From Meghimatium bilineatum (Eukaryota > Mollusca > Gastropoda > Stylommatophora > Philomycidae): a stretch of 64,000 nucleotides of DNA. The stretch is taken from contig CM067298.1 of the NCBI GenBank assembly GCA_034231615.1, forward strand, positions 32,928,127 to 32,992,126, written 5' to 3'. Each line of letters opens with the position of its first letter. Position 1 is the first letter of the stretch. The notes beneath the pieces were generated by a model. It searched no databases. It had not been told where the DNA came from and saw only the letters and a list, made by a program, of their open reading frames with translations. Positions 46,701-61,700 of the stretch are shown here, one piece after another. Made by a program: the position numbers and the translations under genes.

Positions 46701-49700
46701 TGTATGTTAACACAATAATTTAGTTTTTTTTATCCTTCAAATAGATTCAATGAAATTAATAAAATTGTATTTGTTGGGTTCCAAGATTATCATATTTCTT
46801 GGAAGAGAGTTCTATGTGTGCTAATAAACATTTATTTTTCACCATAAAATACCACATATAAACATTCTCATGTATTCATAAATATATATTTTTCTGAAAG
46901 TTTTCTTTCTAATTGTAGATTCTGGAACTGTCAGAGGACTATACTCCGGGATTATCCAAATTTAAGGTGACAAGTACATTCTATAATATTTTAAAAAATT
47001 GTTTAGTGTCTGTGTTTTGCCAGGGCCTGAAAGGGAAGCAAAGAGTAGCAACACTGTTTTCCTTCATGTATTCTGTAAGAGATGACTAAGGAGGTTATGG
47101 GATGAAGTCTGCTGTTCATCCCATATAGTCAAAGTCATCCAGCAGTCATGCTGGGATGTGTCAGGTCCAAAGGCACAGATATCACAGCAAAGCTGTAAAT
47201 CATGACACAAGACATTCCGATCCTTGGACTACATCCTGCTAATCTACAGGAGTTTAAGAACAAATTCAGAAGAAGAAACTTTTCTGAGTACACATATATA
47301 GTGTAGCATCTTTTTAGTTTCATATTTAAATGTATGGATGTGTTTTAACAGTTCTCAATTACTCTCTTGGTTGGTGCATTCTAATTTTTGTGTCTATAAA
47401 ACTTTTCATCATTCATTCTTTTAACTATTTTCCTTTATTTTCATCCCTGTTGCAACCGGGGCCTGAACTTCAGGGTGTAAATAATAGGACCACTGTGTCC
47501 TTTCCAGGCATATTGTCAGAGGTGACTAAAGAAAATTGGGGATATGCTGACAATCTGTTACCTGTGAAAAAAAATAATTGTCACATCTTGTCTCAATTTC
47601 TTACTTTTGTCTTCTATCAAATAATTCTCATGGATGATTCAGAAATGCAGATCAGTCTATATTGCACCTATGTACTTTTGCGGCGAACTCCTAGGTGACG
47701 GGAAATGCTAAATGTGCCATCATTGCAGATGTGTCAACAAATCTGACATAAAGTGATGAGATAGCTGGCCCAGAAGTGTGCGCTGTGCGACTGGCAGGAC
47801 GTGATAATCCGCGATGCTGGCGAACTGGAATTTCCTCACTTTGGTAACTAAGTGTGCATCCATAAACCCCCTTTACATAATGCCTTTGAGACAGCCTATA
47901 TGAGTCCAGGTGTTAACTCGGTTACACAACTGAAAAGAAACCCTGCTTTTGTCAGGAAGCTAATGGGCTGTCAAGAGCTACTTACTCACAGCTAAAGTGA
48001 TTACTTCATTATGATCTCAGTATATTTTCACTACCATATTAAACTATTTCTAGAGATATATTTCATGTAGAAAAAAGTCAGCATATCCTTATATACACAA
48101 AATTTATTTGTGTGAATATTGTCTAAATTAACTTGTACAGTGTTTGTCCTTGTTTCTGTCTTTCTGTTTAATATCTATCATACAGTGACCTACCAACTTT
48201 CACCATTACTTCTTCACCCAAACATCAAGATGGAAATAAAAAAACAGACAATATCTACTATTTTTATACCAACACTTTGCTACCAATGTTAAACATGGTC
48301 TTTAACCGCCTCGCAGCAGATAAAAGTTGTGAAATGTTAAATGAAATGTCTTGAGAAAAGCTGCAATGGTTATAAACTAGATAAAATAAGAAATGAAGAA
48401 ATTAGGAAAAGAGTTGGTATAATATCATGTATTGAACATATTGAAAGACAGCAAGTGAAATGGTTTGGCCACCTTATGAGAATGAACGCAAACCAAATAC
48501 CAATAAGAGCATATAACAAAAGAATATCTGGGCGTAAAGCCAGAGGTAGGCCAAGAAAACTGGATAGAAAACATCAAGATAGCCTTGAACAAACATGGAC
48601 TAAGTGCAACCACAGCCATGCTGAAGTAAGATATGCGAGACCGAAAACTGCAGATTTTTGTTTGGATTGAATGCTGAAGAGGAAGAACATTTATCATTTT
48701 TATTGTAAATGTAAAGTCAATAAATTTATATTTTAGTTTGAGAATGCATCAAGGATCCCCGAGTTAAGGGCTACTTTACAGGATATAAAAATTCATAAAT
48801 GCAACACCACGTGAAAATCAGAATCAATCATCTGTGCAACATACATTTTTTTAATTGTCTATTATTAGAGCCAGTAAAATTTAGATGGGAAGCAAAATAA
48901 TATACAAATTGTATTTTTAATGGCTGCTTTTAGTTTGCTCATCATGGCACCATTTTTCAGACACATGTATATTAATTTATGCAAATTCTGATATTAATAC
49001 AATGTCCTTCTGAACTTATGTGTGTCAGGTCATTGGCACAAATAAAATCAATATGCAACACAAATCTCCAGTCTATAGACTATATCCTGCTGAAAATCTA
49101 GTAAGGATCATTGTCCTTCTACAAGAGATTCAATAGGAGTGTCAATAGGAATAAAAGACAATCCAACTTTTATAAAGATGAAGCACACAAGAACAAAGAA
49201 ATCACCAACCAGGAAAAGAAGACCCACATCAAAGCTCTTGGGAAAGTGAACAATCAACAAGACAACTACTATCTCGACAGAGCTGAGCAAGTTATCATCT
49301 TTCGTTCCAGGACATGACACAACATACTAAACAGCCATTTAAATAAACTAAAACTGGTTCATCACCTCGGTGTCCATGTAGACATGCAGTGCAGACCATG
49401 GTACATATCCTTCGAGACTGTACACTAAACCAATTACGGGAGGAACATTGTCACACAGAGACAGGTATCCACAGAAAGCTGTATGGTAGCCTTGAGAGCT
49501 TTCTAATACAGCAACATTTATCAAGAAAGCCGGATTTGCTTTGTAAACATATAAAACTGTGCAGGAGAAGAAGATAGAATTATAGATAAAATTATAACAT
49601 TGTATTGTGTTAATAAAAAAAAAATGCAAAGTAAATTTGAAAAATGTGCTTTGAGTGAGGAAAAGCTGGGGGAGACCATTCCATGAAAGTTGTTGTTTTG

Positions 49701-52700
49701 AAGCATTGAAGCAGTAAATAATCATACTTGACAATAGTTAAAATTAGAGATGAGGATATCTGGAAAGTCAAAGTGAAGAGAAGATGTAAATGTTTATGGT
49801 GCAATTGTAAAAGTAAGATCATCAGCATGTCTTATTTGCCAGTACCTAATAAATTCACTTTAAAAAAAATTGAATTCTCAGGAGGCTCAAGTCATAAATG
49901 TTGACACCCAAACTGGATCTCTGATATTGGAACCCAGAGGAGGGCAAGGTTAGACATTTTGATTATATGTCTTACGTTTTCTGATAAATCTTTATTCTAT
50001 GTATTTGCAAATTGAGTGTACTGCAGTACAACTGCACCTTATGGTAATTTAATATTAGAAGAAGAGAAAATATAAAAAGTGTTAAAAAGCAGTTTTACCT
50101 GGACTATACACAGAATTGACGTTTCCACCTACAGGCCTTTATATGGATAAAAATGTATATATATTTACAAGTTTTGCTTCTCTTGTGGTAAGTTGACCAT
50201 TGTCAGTCACAATTTGATTTCAGTTGTTTATTGAATGTGGAGACTTATTAATGCTATGCAGTTATTAGGGAATCTGGTATTGAATGGATAACTATCAAAA
50301 TGGATAACTTTAACAGTTGATGGAGGAGACTAAGTACCTATAAATTTCTCCACATTGTTAGTTTCATGGTTTCATAAATAACAATCACTTTTGATTTATC
50401 AGTAAGAAGATCTTAGATCGTGGTCAAACATTAGAAATTAGTGATTAATAACTTTCTGTTGGACTAAGTTACAATATCGTTGATATTCTTCTTTTGTGTT
50501 CATTCTCAATCTCCTGCAGATTAGCAGGATGTAGCTGGAGAACAGAATGTGTGGTATCATTGTTTACAGCTTAGTTGTGATATCTGCACCTTATTACTTG
50601 ACATATCTGATTTAAGCATGACTTCTGTGTTACTTCAACCCTATTTGAAATGAGACAGCATATCCTTCCCATAACCTTCTTATTCACAGCTTATGACATG
50701 CATGGACGTTAACAGTGTTGCTTTTCTTTACTCCCACCTTGGCTCTTGGCAACTATGATTTTTCTGCATGGCCACATTTTCTTTCTGAGGTTATTTGTCT
50801 GTGTCAGGAAAAAGCCTCAGGTTGGAGACAAATTTTTACCAGATCAGTAGCTCATGAGTTATAAGTCATCTGTGCTATAAGTCTTATGGTGAAATATTTC
50901 TTGCTCTATAGTCTGTTTAAACAAATATTTTCTTGCATTTTGTTTTAACTTAAATAGTAATTTCAATATGATTCTCAGGCAAAAAGAGGTCTGGCAGGTT
51001 TGAGCTAACATTTGATGATGACAAAAATAATTCCAACATTGATGAGGATAGTTTGGTGAGTTTTGCTTTTATAATTTTATATTAATTTTATTTCCACACT
51101 CATCTGCATCACTGAGGATATAATTCGCTGGAGGACTCTGTGTGCTGAGGCATCCAATGTGGTACCCCTATGACCCTGAAGGGTTACAGGTTTATTGTTT
51201 GATTAGGATGAAGTTAAATGAGGGAAATAAAGGTATTTGTTTGCGTAGAAGATTGAATAACAAGAGAGACTGATATGTAATATGAATAGCAAGAACTACA
51301 ACAGAAGTGGCACACAGTTCATGATACAATTTCATTTTCTGCATTCATTATAAAACTTTCATGGTTTAACTGGATATAGTCTGGACAATGTAATTAATCA
51401 TAATTTTAAGGTTGGTTGCAATATTATGCATGTTTTTACCCAATACAATACCACATGCAGATCTGTTAATCTTACCAGTGGACTACCAAAGACATCAAGA
51501 TTCTACATTATACTTCTAGAAGTTGATATCACTATATAGTGAGGCTTTTCTTCCAGTAAAAATCAACCTTCAACATTAATCTTTATGTTTATATATTTCA
51601 TGTTGTGTTTTCTGTTGTCCCCTGCTTATTGGTTAAGTGCATGCTGGATGATTTGTCTTAATTTCTTACTTGTCTTCTATCAAATACTCCCCATGGATGA
51701 CAAAGAGATGTACTCCAGCAGACATTACACCTTTGTCTTTTTTTGTGACTAGGTGGTGAATAATGCCATATGTACCAGCACTGCAGATGGGTCAACAAAT
51801 CTGAAAGACAAATGATGAGATAGTTGTCCCAGAAGTATGTACACTTCTGGCAAGAGGTCACACTGCAACTTCACAGACTAAACATGCACCCATAAACTCC
51901 CAAACACAGCCATGCCTTTAACCTTTAGCAAGCCGGATTAAAAAATACAAAACCTCTTCCTGCCACCGGATTCTTTTTTGAGAATTTTCATCTTTTCTGG
52001 TTGGTGTTACGGAAATGCAATAACTTTTTTGTTATTCGTGATAAAAAAAAAACATTGTCCGTGCAAATGCAGAATTGAATACCGCAAATGTATGTATATT
52101 TTTAAAATTTTTATGTAACATACCCGGGGTTTGCGCAGGAAGTGAACACCTTTTTTGCGCAAAAAACCAACAGAAACAACAAGACATGAGTGTTCGGAAA
52201 ACTCAATAACATTTTTGCTATTAGAGATTTTAAAATAATTTCAACAGATTTAAATGCAGAATTGAATACTGCAAATGGGTGTGTAATTGTTTTTTTTTTA
52301 TGTATCTTACTCGAGTTTTGCGCAAGAGGTGAAGACATTTTCTCGAAAAAACAAAATATATGCAAAAAAGACACGGGTGTTCGGAAAACTCAATAACATT
52401 TTTGTTATTAGAGCTTTTAAAATAATATCAACACATGTAAATGCAGAATTGAATACTACAAATGGGTGTGTAATTGGTTTTTTTTTATGTATCCTACCCG
52501 AGGTTTGCGCAAGAGGTGAAGACAATTTTTATTTTAAAATTACATAAAAACAAACAACACAAATGACTTACCCACTGGCCATGCAGCTCTGGAGTAAACC
52601 TACAGGCTGTGCTGCTCAGAGGAACAATCAATTTTGAAATGTACCAATGTGTGGTATCTATGGAAGCAGGGGTAGGGGCACAGAGTGACCTGACATGCTG

Positions 52701-55700
52701 CGCACACGTACTGAGTCTGGTGACGCTTCTTTGACCGATCTGAACAGACTACACAGTCAGGAAGCGCAGGCTTGCCACTGGACAACCGTTTAGGATTTAT
52801 AGCAATATGGTGTGTTGGTCCTATTGCCAATCATGCTTTCATCGATACTGATTTCTTTGGAGAGGCCATAATACTGTAGTGTTGGAACAGAGGAATAAGT
52901 TTGTCAACAAACCCCTGTATCTTGAACGCCTTGCTGTGACCCGGTTGCCCTCGTGCAACAGCTGTTGTGTTGTCTACAAGGTGCAGGAATGAAAGAATAG
53001 CTAAAAATCTATTCCTACTCATGATATTCCTGAACCCATGCATCTTGATGAGACCATCATTAGACCAATACAATTCAAAGGAGGAACGTTTGGTCAGTCC
53101 CATCAAGAGTACCAAAGCAACAAAAGCTGTCATCTCATCAGCTGTGACTTCCTTCCACATCTTCACACGAGATGCATTGCCGGCGGCCTGTCCCTTCGAA
53201 TCACTAACCTGCTTAGCGTAACGATTAGTTTCAGTTACCAACATGTTCACAATATCATCTGTAATAAACAGACGAAACACGTCTACCGCACTAATGTCAT
53301 CAGCTAAGCCTATAGGTCCAACAACTTCATCGAAGTTGCTAAGCCAATCATGGCTATACCCCGAAGGAACACTAGAATTTCCAACAATTTCTTCTTCCAA
53401 TATGTCGTCATCGGCCACGCTGCGAACTGAATCAGTATCACTATTATCTCTATCTAACAACACATCATCTATTGGAGCGATATCTGCATCTGTTAACGGC
53501 ACACTTACCTCCTCATCCGAATCGGGATCCATTACGAACGCAAAATAAATTGTATCCATTGTAGGCCTAGGTTGCTGTCGGAAAATGCGATGGAACAATG
53601 TCTGGACGCTACTGTAAATTATATAAAATAGACAGGGCGGACGTGAACTGGTACCGGCTTCGATTGCGCATGCCCTGAACTACATACATGCTGTGATTTG
53701 GCTGTTGTAAGCCTATTTGGCACAATGTCTCATTGAGTGAGTGCACTTGACAACGGTAAACAGCAGCCATCTTTTTTTTGTCAAACAGATTTAACAACGG
53801 CGCGGTGAAGGTTAAGACAACGAACCTTTTCAGAAAGACTATATGCTTTTCAAGATATATCTGTTCAGAGCTAAAAGGATGTTGCCTGATTGTCATCACC
53901 CAACATATTTAACTTCTTAATGACATTCTTGAGTCATGTTGACTTTCTACTGGATGGGGTAGATAATCCCACTCCCAATATTTGTTAGTCACCATTTACA
54001 TGCAGAGTAGGGGACATTGTCACCATTTTTTACTCCCCTTTCAGGCCCAGACATCACATGGATAAATTACAGGCTAAATTTTAGAAATTATAGAACGGAA
54101 GCAAGTATATTAAAAACTGCAACTCGTCACAATGAAAACTGTAAAAAAGTTGTTTTTCTGTCAATAGCTAAGACTTTGGGGCCACAAAATACAAGTGTAA
54201 ATGACCTTACAAGCTGTTTATGTACTGCTGGGAACAAAAGTAGTAATACTGTGATCTGGCATGCATGTTTAAGAGGTGACAAAGGAGTGTGAGGTTGACT
54301 ACTCATTATTAGATCACAGTGACCCAAAATGCCATTTTGAAGTGAAATATGTCAGTCCTAAAGGCATTTTGTATTCCATGGATTACTTTCTTCTAGCCAG
54401 TATGTCTGGCTTTTGTGGCGGCATGGTACAGAGCATGTCTGTGATGGCCAAAGTACCAGGTTTGAATTCTGTCACCTCACTGAAGACTGATGTATCGGAC
54501 CATTGGCGCAAATAAAACAGAGACACAGCGCATTTCCATTCTCTGGACTACATCCTGCTGGAAATCTAGAATGGGTCATGGTCCTGCTACAAGAGAGACC
54601 CAGCAGGAGTTTGATAATTAATGCTGAAGAATAGGTAAAAGAATTCTGCCACAGACTATTGTGCATCCGAACCATTCAGAAAGCTATGGAAAATTACTTA
54701 ACAATTTATATTGCCTAGAAAATCACTACAGCCAAAAAATGCTGGGTTGATTGCTACATCTTGCATAGGATATGCCACCAATTTATTCAGTTTGAGAATG
54801 ACAGAAGATGAAACAATACAATCTGTCAGTCATCCAAAGAGTTGAGTGAATCTCATTGAAACATTCCTGGCAATGAAGAAGCTGATGGATTGTTTGGAGG
54901 TATATCAAGAGAAGTTACATGTACATACAGAACACACAATGTTCAATTTGCTGGTTGGTTGGTTGCTGATCCAGCGGTCCATGGGCTCATGCCCTTTGAC
55001 CCAATTGCTGGGGAGTCTGTGGATTTTCGTCCCACCCCGGGCCAGAGCCAGAGAAAAACTATCACACTACTAGGAAGGAAGGTTTCAACCTATGAACTGC
55101 TCCGAGCCACTGCAGCCAAGATAGGGTTCACTGTGCTCATTCCCCGCCACCAATTGACTACTGGTTATGCCGAACTTCTCTATTGCTCCAGGCATGCAAC
55201 CAAATGTACAAGTCAAAAGGATCGTCACGTCCTGAGTCAGTGTGCCTCTATGATCGACCTCAGCCATAGGAAAAACAGTGCTGTCAGTTTCCTCCTCCCC
55301 ACTGCTGTGCAGCAAATCTCTATCTCTCTCCCAAACACAGAGGGTGCATACATAAACATATAAAGAAAAAGAATACAACATGGCATAAAATACATTGTAA
55401 CAAAAAATTAAAAGTATGAGAGGCATAATTGTATAGATGACATGCCATGAAGCTTCTATAATAGATAACCTCAATATAACGGCATGTCATCTACTTAGGT
55501 TTTTCTGTTGCATGGGTGGTTTGTCTAATGGGCCATTGGTGAGACCCACAGACGCAAACCATGCGTACAATTTGCTAGATATAAGATTCTAAAGCTCACA
55601 ACAATAGAGTGAGATACTAATTCTTCTTCTTCTTTCGTTCACTTGAAACATGTCTATATCTGTAATTCTGTCTCCTTAATAAAACTCACTGTCTTTTGTA

Positions 55701-58700
55701 GTTCATACAGTGTCCCATAGAGCTTTGATTCCAGTGTTGTTTCCTCTGGCCAATATGTCTGCCTCAGCGTTTCATGCTCAGAACACTCTTGAAGTATATG
55801 TTTGGCACTCTGTGCTGCCTGTCCACATGTACACATGGCCGTGTTGCCAATCTTGAACTTTGTATACATGTGACTGCGGAGTCGGTTGTGTCCTGTTCTG
55901 AGACGTAGAGTTATAACTTGTTCTGGTCTGTTCATAATATGATAGTCATCTTGTGTTGGTGTTTGTGGCTTTCTTATTGACTTGATCATCTGTTTTTCCT
56001 GATGGTAGGTGATTGGTATATCTGGTTGGTCTTCGGCAGCACCTTCCTTAGCCAGTTGGTCTGCCTTTTCATTTCCTGGTATTCCACAGTGAGAGGGTAT
56101 CCACTGCATGGTTACCCTATACTGGTAAGACAATTCGCTAAGTAGTTTTTTTAAGTCTGTTAGTTTTCCAGACTGGAGAGCTTGAAGCACTGACCTTGCA
56201 TCTGTCAGGAATACCACAGGCTGTAGGTCAGAGTTGGAGTTCAGCAGTTTTTTAGCTGCCACACTAATTGCCTGGATTTCTGCATCATAATTATTGCAGA
56301 ATTTTCCTGTCGGTGTTCTGATTGTATCTCTAGGCTTGTGTGGATATTCTATATATACACCTGCACCTCCATTCCTCACAGCATTCTGTGCTGACCCATC
56401 TGTGTACACTCTGACCCATATATCTTGTGGATATTCCTCATCCAGGAAACTGAGGGTGACTGTCATTCGCTGCACACTGTTCTGTTCGTCCTCGCTTAGT
56501 ATTCCTTTCACATGGGTCTGAATGTATATTGGCATTCCATGGCTTTCACTCCACGGGGTTTGCTCTGGTACAGACCTTAAGGGGATGTCAACTTCAGGTA
56601 GGTCTGTAAGTTGTCTACGGAGTCGTTTAGCTTGATGGATAAAGCTGCTCCTTTTCAGTCGTCCCATTGCTAGATTTTGGAATCTTTCCTTCATTGGATG
56701 ACTTGGCATACACTGAAACTTTTCTGCTTGAATTAGTACTTTTGTGTCTCTGCGTTCGCCAAGTGTTTGCATTCTTCCCATTTTCTGCATCTCTGCTATG
56801 GGTGTTGATTTCATTGCTCCCAACATTATTCTAAGTGCCTGGTTTTGCACTTTATCTAGATCTTGTAATGTGGTGTTTGATGCAGGACACCACGCAGCTG
56901 AACCGTATTCCAGGTGTGGTCTTATGCCTTGCTGGTAAACTTTACTGAGTATATTTCCACTGGCTCCCCATGTGGTTCCACTTAGTTTTCTCAGGATAGC
57001 TAGCTTCCTCCTGGCTTTTGTTGTTGCTTTGTTTATGTGCTGCTTCCATGTCAGCTTATTATCAAAAGTAACTCCGAGGTATGTGGGTTGTTTGTCTTCT
57101 TTCAAGAGCTCTCCATCTATCTTGATATGACCAGCTTTTTGTTTTGGTGAGAGGGTAAAGAGTGTAGTGCTGCACTTATCTGTGTTAATGCTGACGCACC
57201 ATCTATTAGCCCATAAGGTTAGGGCATCGATAGCTCTTTGTATTTGTTTAGTGGCCACTGTTGCATGTTCTTCCGTGCACCAGATCACCAGGTCGTCAGC
57301 ATACATTGCCACTTTGATCCCGTGTGGTAGTTCAGCAACTAGGTCATTGATGTAAACCAAGAAAAGTGTGGGTGACAGGACTCCTCCCTGGGGGACTCCA
57401 TGACGCAGTAGAACTTTCTTGCTCTTGCGACCATCTAATTGTACCCTGGCTCTTCTATTATGCAGGTATGCTTTTACCCATTTGTACATTCTTGAGCTAA
57501 CCCTGCAATTTCGCAATTTCTTTAGGAGCCCTTCTTTCCAGACCTTATCAAATGCTTTCCTGAGGTCTATCCATGCTGCTAGTACAAGTTTCTTTTCTTG
57601 GAAGGCATCCTCAATCTCTTGGGAGAGGTAGGTTGCCTGATCTTCAGTAGAGTAGCACTGTCTGAAACCTGCTTGCTGTGATACCAGAAGGTTTTCACTT
57701 TCAAGGTACCACTGCATCCTAAGATTGATAATGCGTTCCATTGTTTTACATAGACAGCTTGTGAGGCTGATGGGCCTGTAGTTGGAGACTGTGTTGCCAT
57801 CTTTTCCTGATTTGAGGAGTGGTATCATTATTGCTTCTCTCCACGCCTGTGGTACATTTCCTGTGGACCAGCTTGTGTTAAAGATCTGCAGTAGCTTTGC
57901 TCTTGCTGCACTTCCCAGGTTTCTAATCATTTCATTGGACACTCCATCAGCTCCAGGGGACTTTTTCATTTTCAATTTGGATATTGCATGCTCCAGTTCT
58001 CTCATTGTGATTGGTGCCTCCATGACTTCAGGTATAGGTTCACCTCGTCCAATGTTTTGCTGGTTCTCTCGAACCTCCTGTTGTTTGTCTGGGCTGACTT
58101 TGACGTTATTGTCTTCTGCAAAGGAATCTGCAAAGTAATCAGCTGCATGTTTACCTGTTAAAATGTTTCTATCTTTATAAAGTGTGATCCTGGTATTTCT
58201 CCCTGTACCTTCATCATTTAGTTGTTTTACAAGTTTCCATAATTTCCTAGTATCTCTTTCTAGGTTCAGCGACTCTGTTTTTTCTTTCCAGCTGCTCCGT
58301 CTGGCTTGTAACTTGGCTCTTTGAAATTTAGCCTTTGTTTGCTGATATTTGTTGTGATGTTCTTGGCTAGGTCTGTTCTCAGCCTGCTGTCTAGATGTTT
58401 CCATCTCATTTTGCAGCTTTTCCAGTTCATCATTCCAGTAGGGTTTGTAGTTTTTGCGTGCCCCCCTGGGTATGGTTTTACTAGCAGCATGTAGTATACA
58501 TCTATTAAATTCACTCACTGCTCTATTGATGTCTTTGTCCAAGTTCATGTCCTTAGCTAGAACACTGGTTAAATGCTGGTACATTTTCCAGTCTGCCCTT
58601 TTATAGTTCCACCTAGTGAACGTGCTGCTGTCCGTGGTAAATTCATTGTGGATTTCCAGAAATACTGGTCTGTGGTCACTACCTCCAAGCTGCTTTCCAA

Positions 58701-61700
58701 CGACACGTGTGATGTTCCATTCCAAGCCTGGTGAGTGGAATGCTAGGTCTGGTGTAGAGGTGGTGTGCCATGCTCTCGAGTAGAAGGTTGGCGAGTCTGC
58801 TGGCTGGTTAATAAGGATGAGATTATTTTCATCCTGCCAGCTCTCAAGTTCCTCACCTCTCTTGTCAATATGATCGTAGCCCCAGCTCTGAGAGTGGCTG
58901 TTGAAGTCACCACACACCATAAGTCTCTCTTTGTCTGGAATTGTGTCTAGTGCCAATGGTTTATCATTTGGGCAGTAGTAGTTCAGGAGATGGAATTCTG
59001 CACTGTCTGTTTTTAGGTGGAGCATCTGGTATTCTGCCCCTTCCATATATACTTCAAGCTGACATGCGCTGATATTGTTTTTAACAAGTGTCAGAATTCC
59101 ACCCTTTCGCCTGTCCTTTCGGTCAGATCGGTAGCACTGGTAGCCTCTGATTTTGAAGGCTATGTCGCTGCTGAGGTGTGTTTCTTGGATACAGCATATG
59201 TTAACTTGTTCTTCACTGAGGACATTTTCAAGTTCCAATTTTTTGCTGTATCCATCTCTTTTACTGTTGACACCCTCAGCATTCCAGTGCATTATTTTTA
59301 TTGGTCGTTTGTTTGTTTGGCCAGTAGCTCTATTCCCTTGCCTCCTGGCTCCTCGGGGCAATTGAGAAGGACTTCCAGTAACTGAGGTTGGGCCCTTTCG
59401 AGGTATAGGGCCCGGCACCGTCCCTGCCTGAACGTCCGCCACAGGGCAGGCACCATAACTTTTTATAGATGTAGACATGTTTCCATTGTGTTTTGTGCGT
59501 GGCATCCTGATTATCTGTGCGCCTTTTGGCTGGATGCCTCCGTCTTCAGCACTCTGCTTACTAGGGCAGGACTATGGTCCTGCTCGAGTGGGACTGCCCG
59601 ACCAGTCTTAGTTTCCAGCCCCTGATGGCTGAACTAAGCCCCATCACCTCTGCACGGTGCTGGTCTCGATGGGGAGTGAGATACTAATAAATTAAAGATA
59701 GGAACTACAGAAAAACGTAACTGTGACACTAATAAAATGATAACTGACTGCTATGATGATGTAGTCCAGGGCTATTCAACTATATTTACTTGGGGGCCAA
59801 AATGTAGAAAATGGGGATCATCATGGGCCAGATTTATTAAAAACACATTGAATGATTTTATACATTTAGTTTTTTTATAACTTTATTTCACCGTTTTAGC
59901 AATGATCCGTGGGCCACTTACTAGGCCTCCACGGGCCGGATTTGGTCAGCGAGCAGCCAATTGATTAGATTACATGGTGCTCGTTAACCCTGGTAGGCAA
60001 GCTGTCTAGGAGAGGGAAAACTCCAAAATGAAACCTTCGCTGTCCTGTGGACAATCCTTGGATGGGTAAGAGCTAGGGAAACACATCCTTACTCAAAAGT
60101 AAGATGGAAGACGGAGACACTGGACTGAAAGGTACAAAATGGTCCAGCCGTGGCATGACTGCCAAGGCTGAAAACCACAGTGGCACGCAATGACTTCAGA
60201 TGACAAGACAAGATTCCAGATACCATTGTCCTTGACAGATCTGGTATTCCCAGCATTGACACTATCCTGATGCAGACACAGATTTGTTGGGCAGATCATT
60301 TGGTACGTGTGCCAGACTTTTGCCTGCCAAAGATACTTCTCTATGGTGAGCTGGAGAAGGGTAAATGATCTCAAGGTGGCCAAAAGAAGTGCTACAGGGA
60401 CTCTTTATAGACCTCACTGAAAGCGTTTGAAATAGACCAAGACACATGGTAAGAACTTGCACAAAATAGATCTACATGGTGCTCTAGTCAAAAAGAGCAT
60501 ATCATCTTGTGAAAAGAGGAGAAATGATGCAGCCCAGCCACGGAGAGTAGCTAGAAAATCATGGATAGACCAAAATCCACCTACAGTCGTCATTCCATGT
60601 CTGAACTGTCCAATAACATTTGCAGATCGAATAGGGCTTATTAGCCATCTATGGACTTATGGTCATAATTCTAACTTAATTTTCAAAAGTGGATGTAAAA
60701 ATGGTCATTGTCACTTGTGATGGACAAACACACACACCATCCTGATGAGTATGGAAACTTCACACCCTGTCCAGTCCCTCATATTATCCAGCCATGTCTT
60801 CTTCTAGCCACATCATCTTCTTCTACCCACCGCAGTACTCTGAAGAACATCTTTTGTCATCGAGAAATGTCCCATCACATTCCAGTACCACTGGAGTTTC
60901 ACGATAGTGTATCTCAAAATTACAGTTCAGTGAGCTTGTTTTAATACTGTGGTGCCCAATTCCTCTCTGAAACTCCCACAATGAAATGGCCACATTGACT
61001 TGCCTTAATTTGTTCCTATTCCTTAAAATACATCTCCTTGCAGAGTAATCACTTCCACTAGTTTGAAATGAACTAGGTATTCTATCTTCTGAAATAGTTA
61101 TGTTGTCACGGCTCTTTGATATTCCAGAGGCATTAACAGCTACTGTATAAGCGAACAGCATCAACAGTACGTATACCTAATCCAAGCCTCTTTGATCGTG
61201 TTTGATGTTGAACTGATTGCAACTATAATTATTATTGCTGCTATGATCTTCTGTCTCTGAATGGGGTATAATTAAGAACAATAGTTTGTTCCACACTGCC
61301 CCTCTGAAGATGGATTTTTGGTGTAAATAAAATAGGGGCACAACGCATTTCCATTATCTGGGTTACATCCTGTTGGAAACCTAGTAGGACCATTGTCCTG
61401 CTACAGGAGAGATCCAGCAGGAGGTTTAAAATAAATGCCAAAAAAGAAGTTCCACACTGTCCAGAATCAGTTGGTCATTATTTCTCAGAAATAAACAACA
61501 AATGTTAGAGTTAAAACAATTTGTTTTTAAAAACAAAAGATATTTATTTTAGTGAAAATATTCTTGCACGTAGCAGTGTTAACATTCAAATCTCTGCATT
61601 GTGTTAACATTAAAATCTGCATTAGAGACTCATGAAGTATAAACGTATCAAATTATGATTGATGGAAACCAAAACGGATATCTGGTTATCGGTCCTGTAG

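Larger units (their letters stand above)
51922..53811 (-). mobile_element. piggyBac-like element, internally deleted
   Basis: About 1.9 kb between TTAA at 51918-51921 and 53812-53815. The ends begin CCTTTAGCAAGCCGG and, complemented, CCTTCACCGCGCCG, consistent with piggyBac TTAA targets and CCYT-type termini. It holds the N-terminal transposase and the C-terminal zinc finger but lacks most of the catalytic core. A 187-bp tandem repeat occupies one side. Confidence 0.7.

Noticed and set aside
54017..54292. A 91-codon frame in coilin intron 6 as a nested gene.
   Set aside because: No family recognised, no promoter or splice evidence, and the surroundings are all transposon debris.
54400..54640. 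R as the body of a tRNA-headed SINE, because copy 7 follows a box B-like GGTTTGAATTC.
   Set aside because: The target duplication GAATTCTGYCAC includes the end of that box, so R inserted into an older tRNA-like repeat. Other R copies lack any tRNA head.
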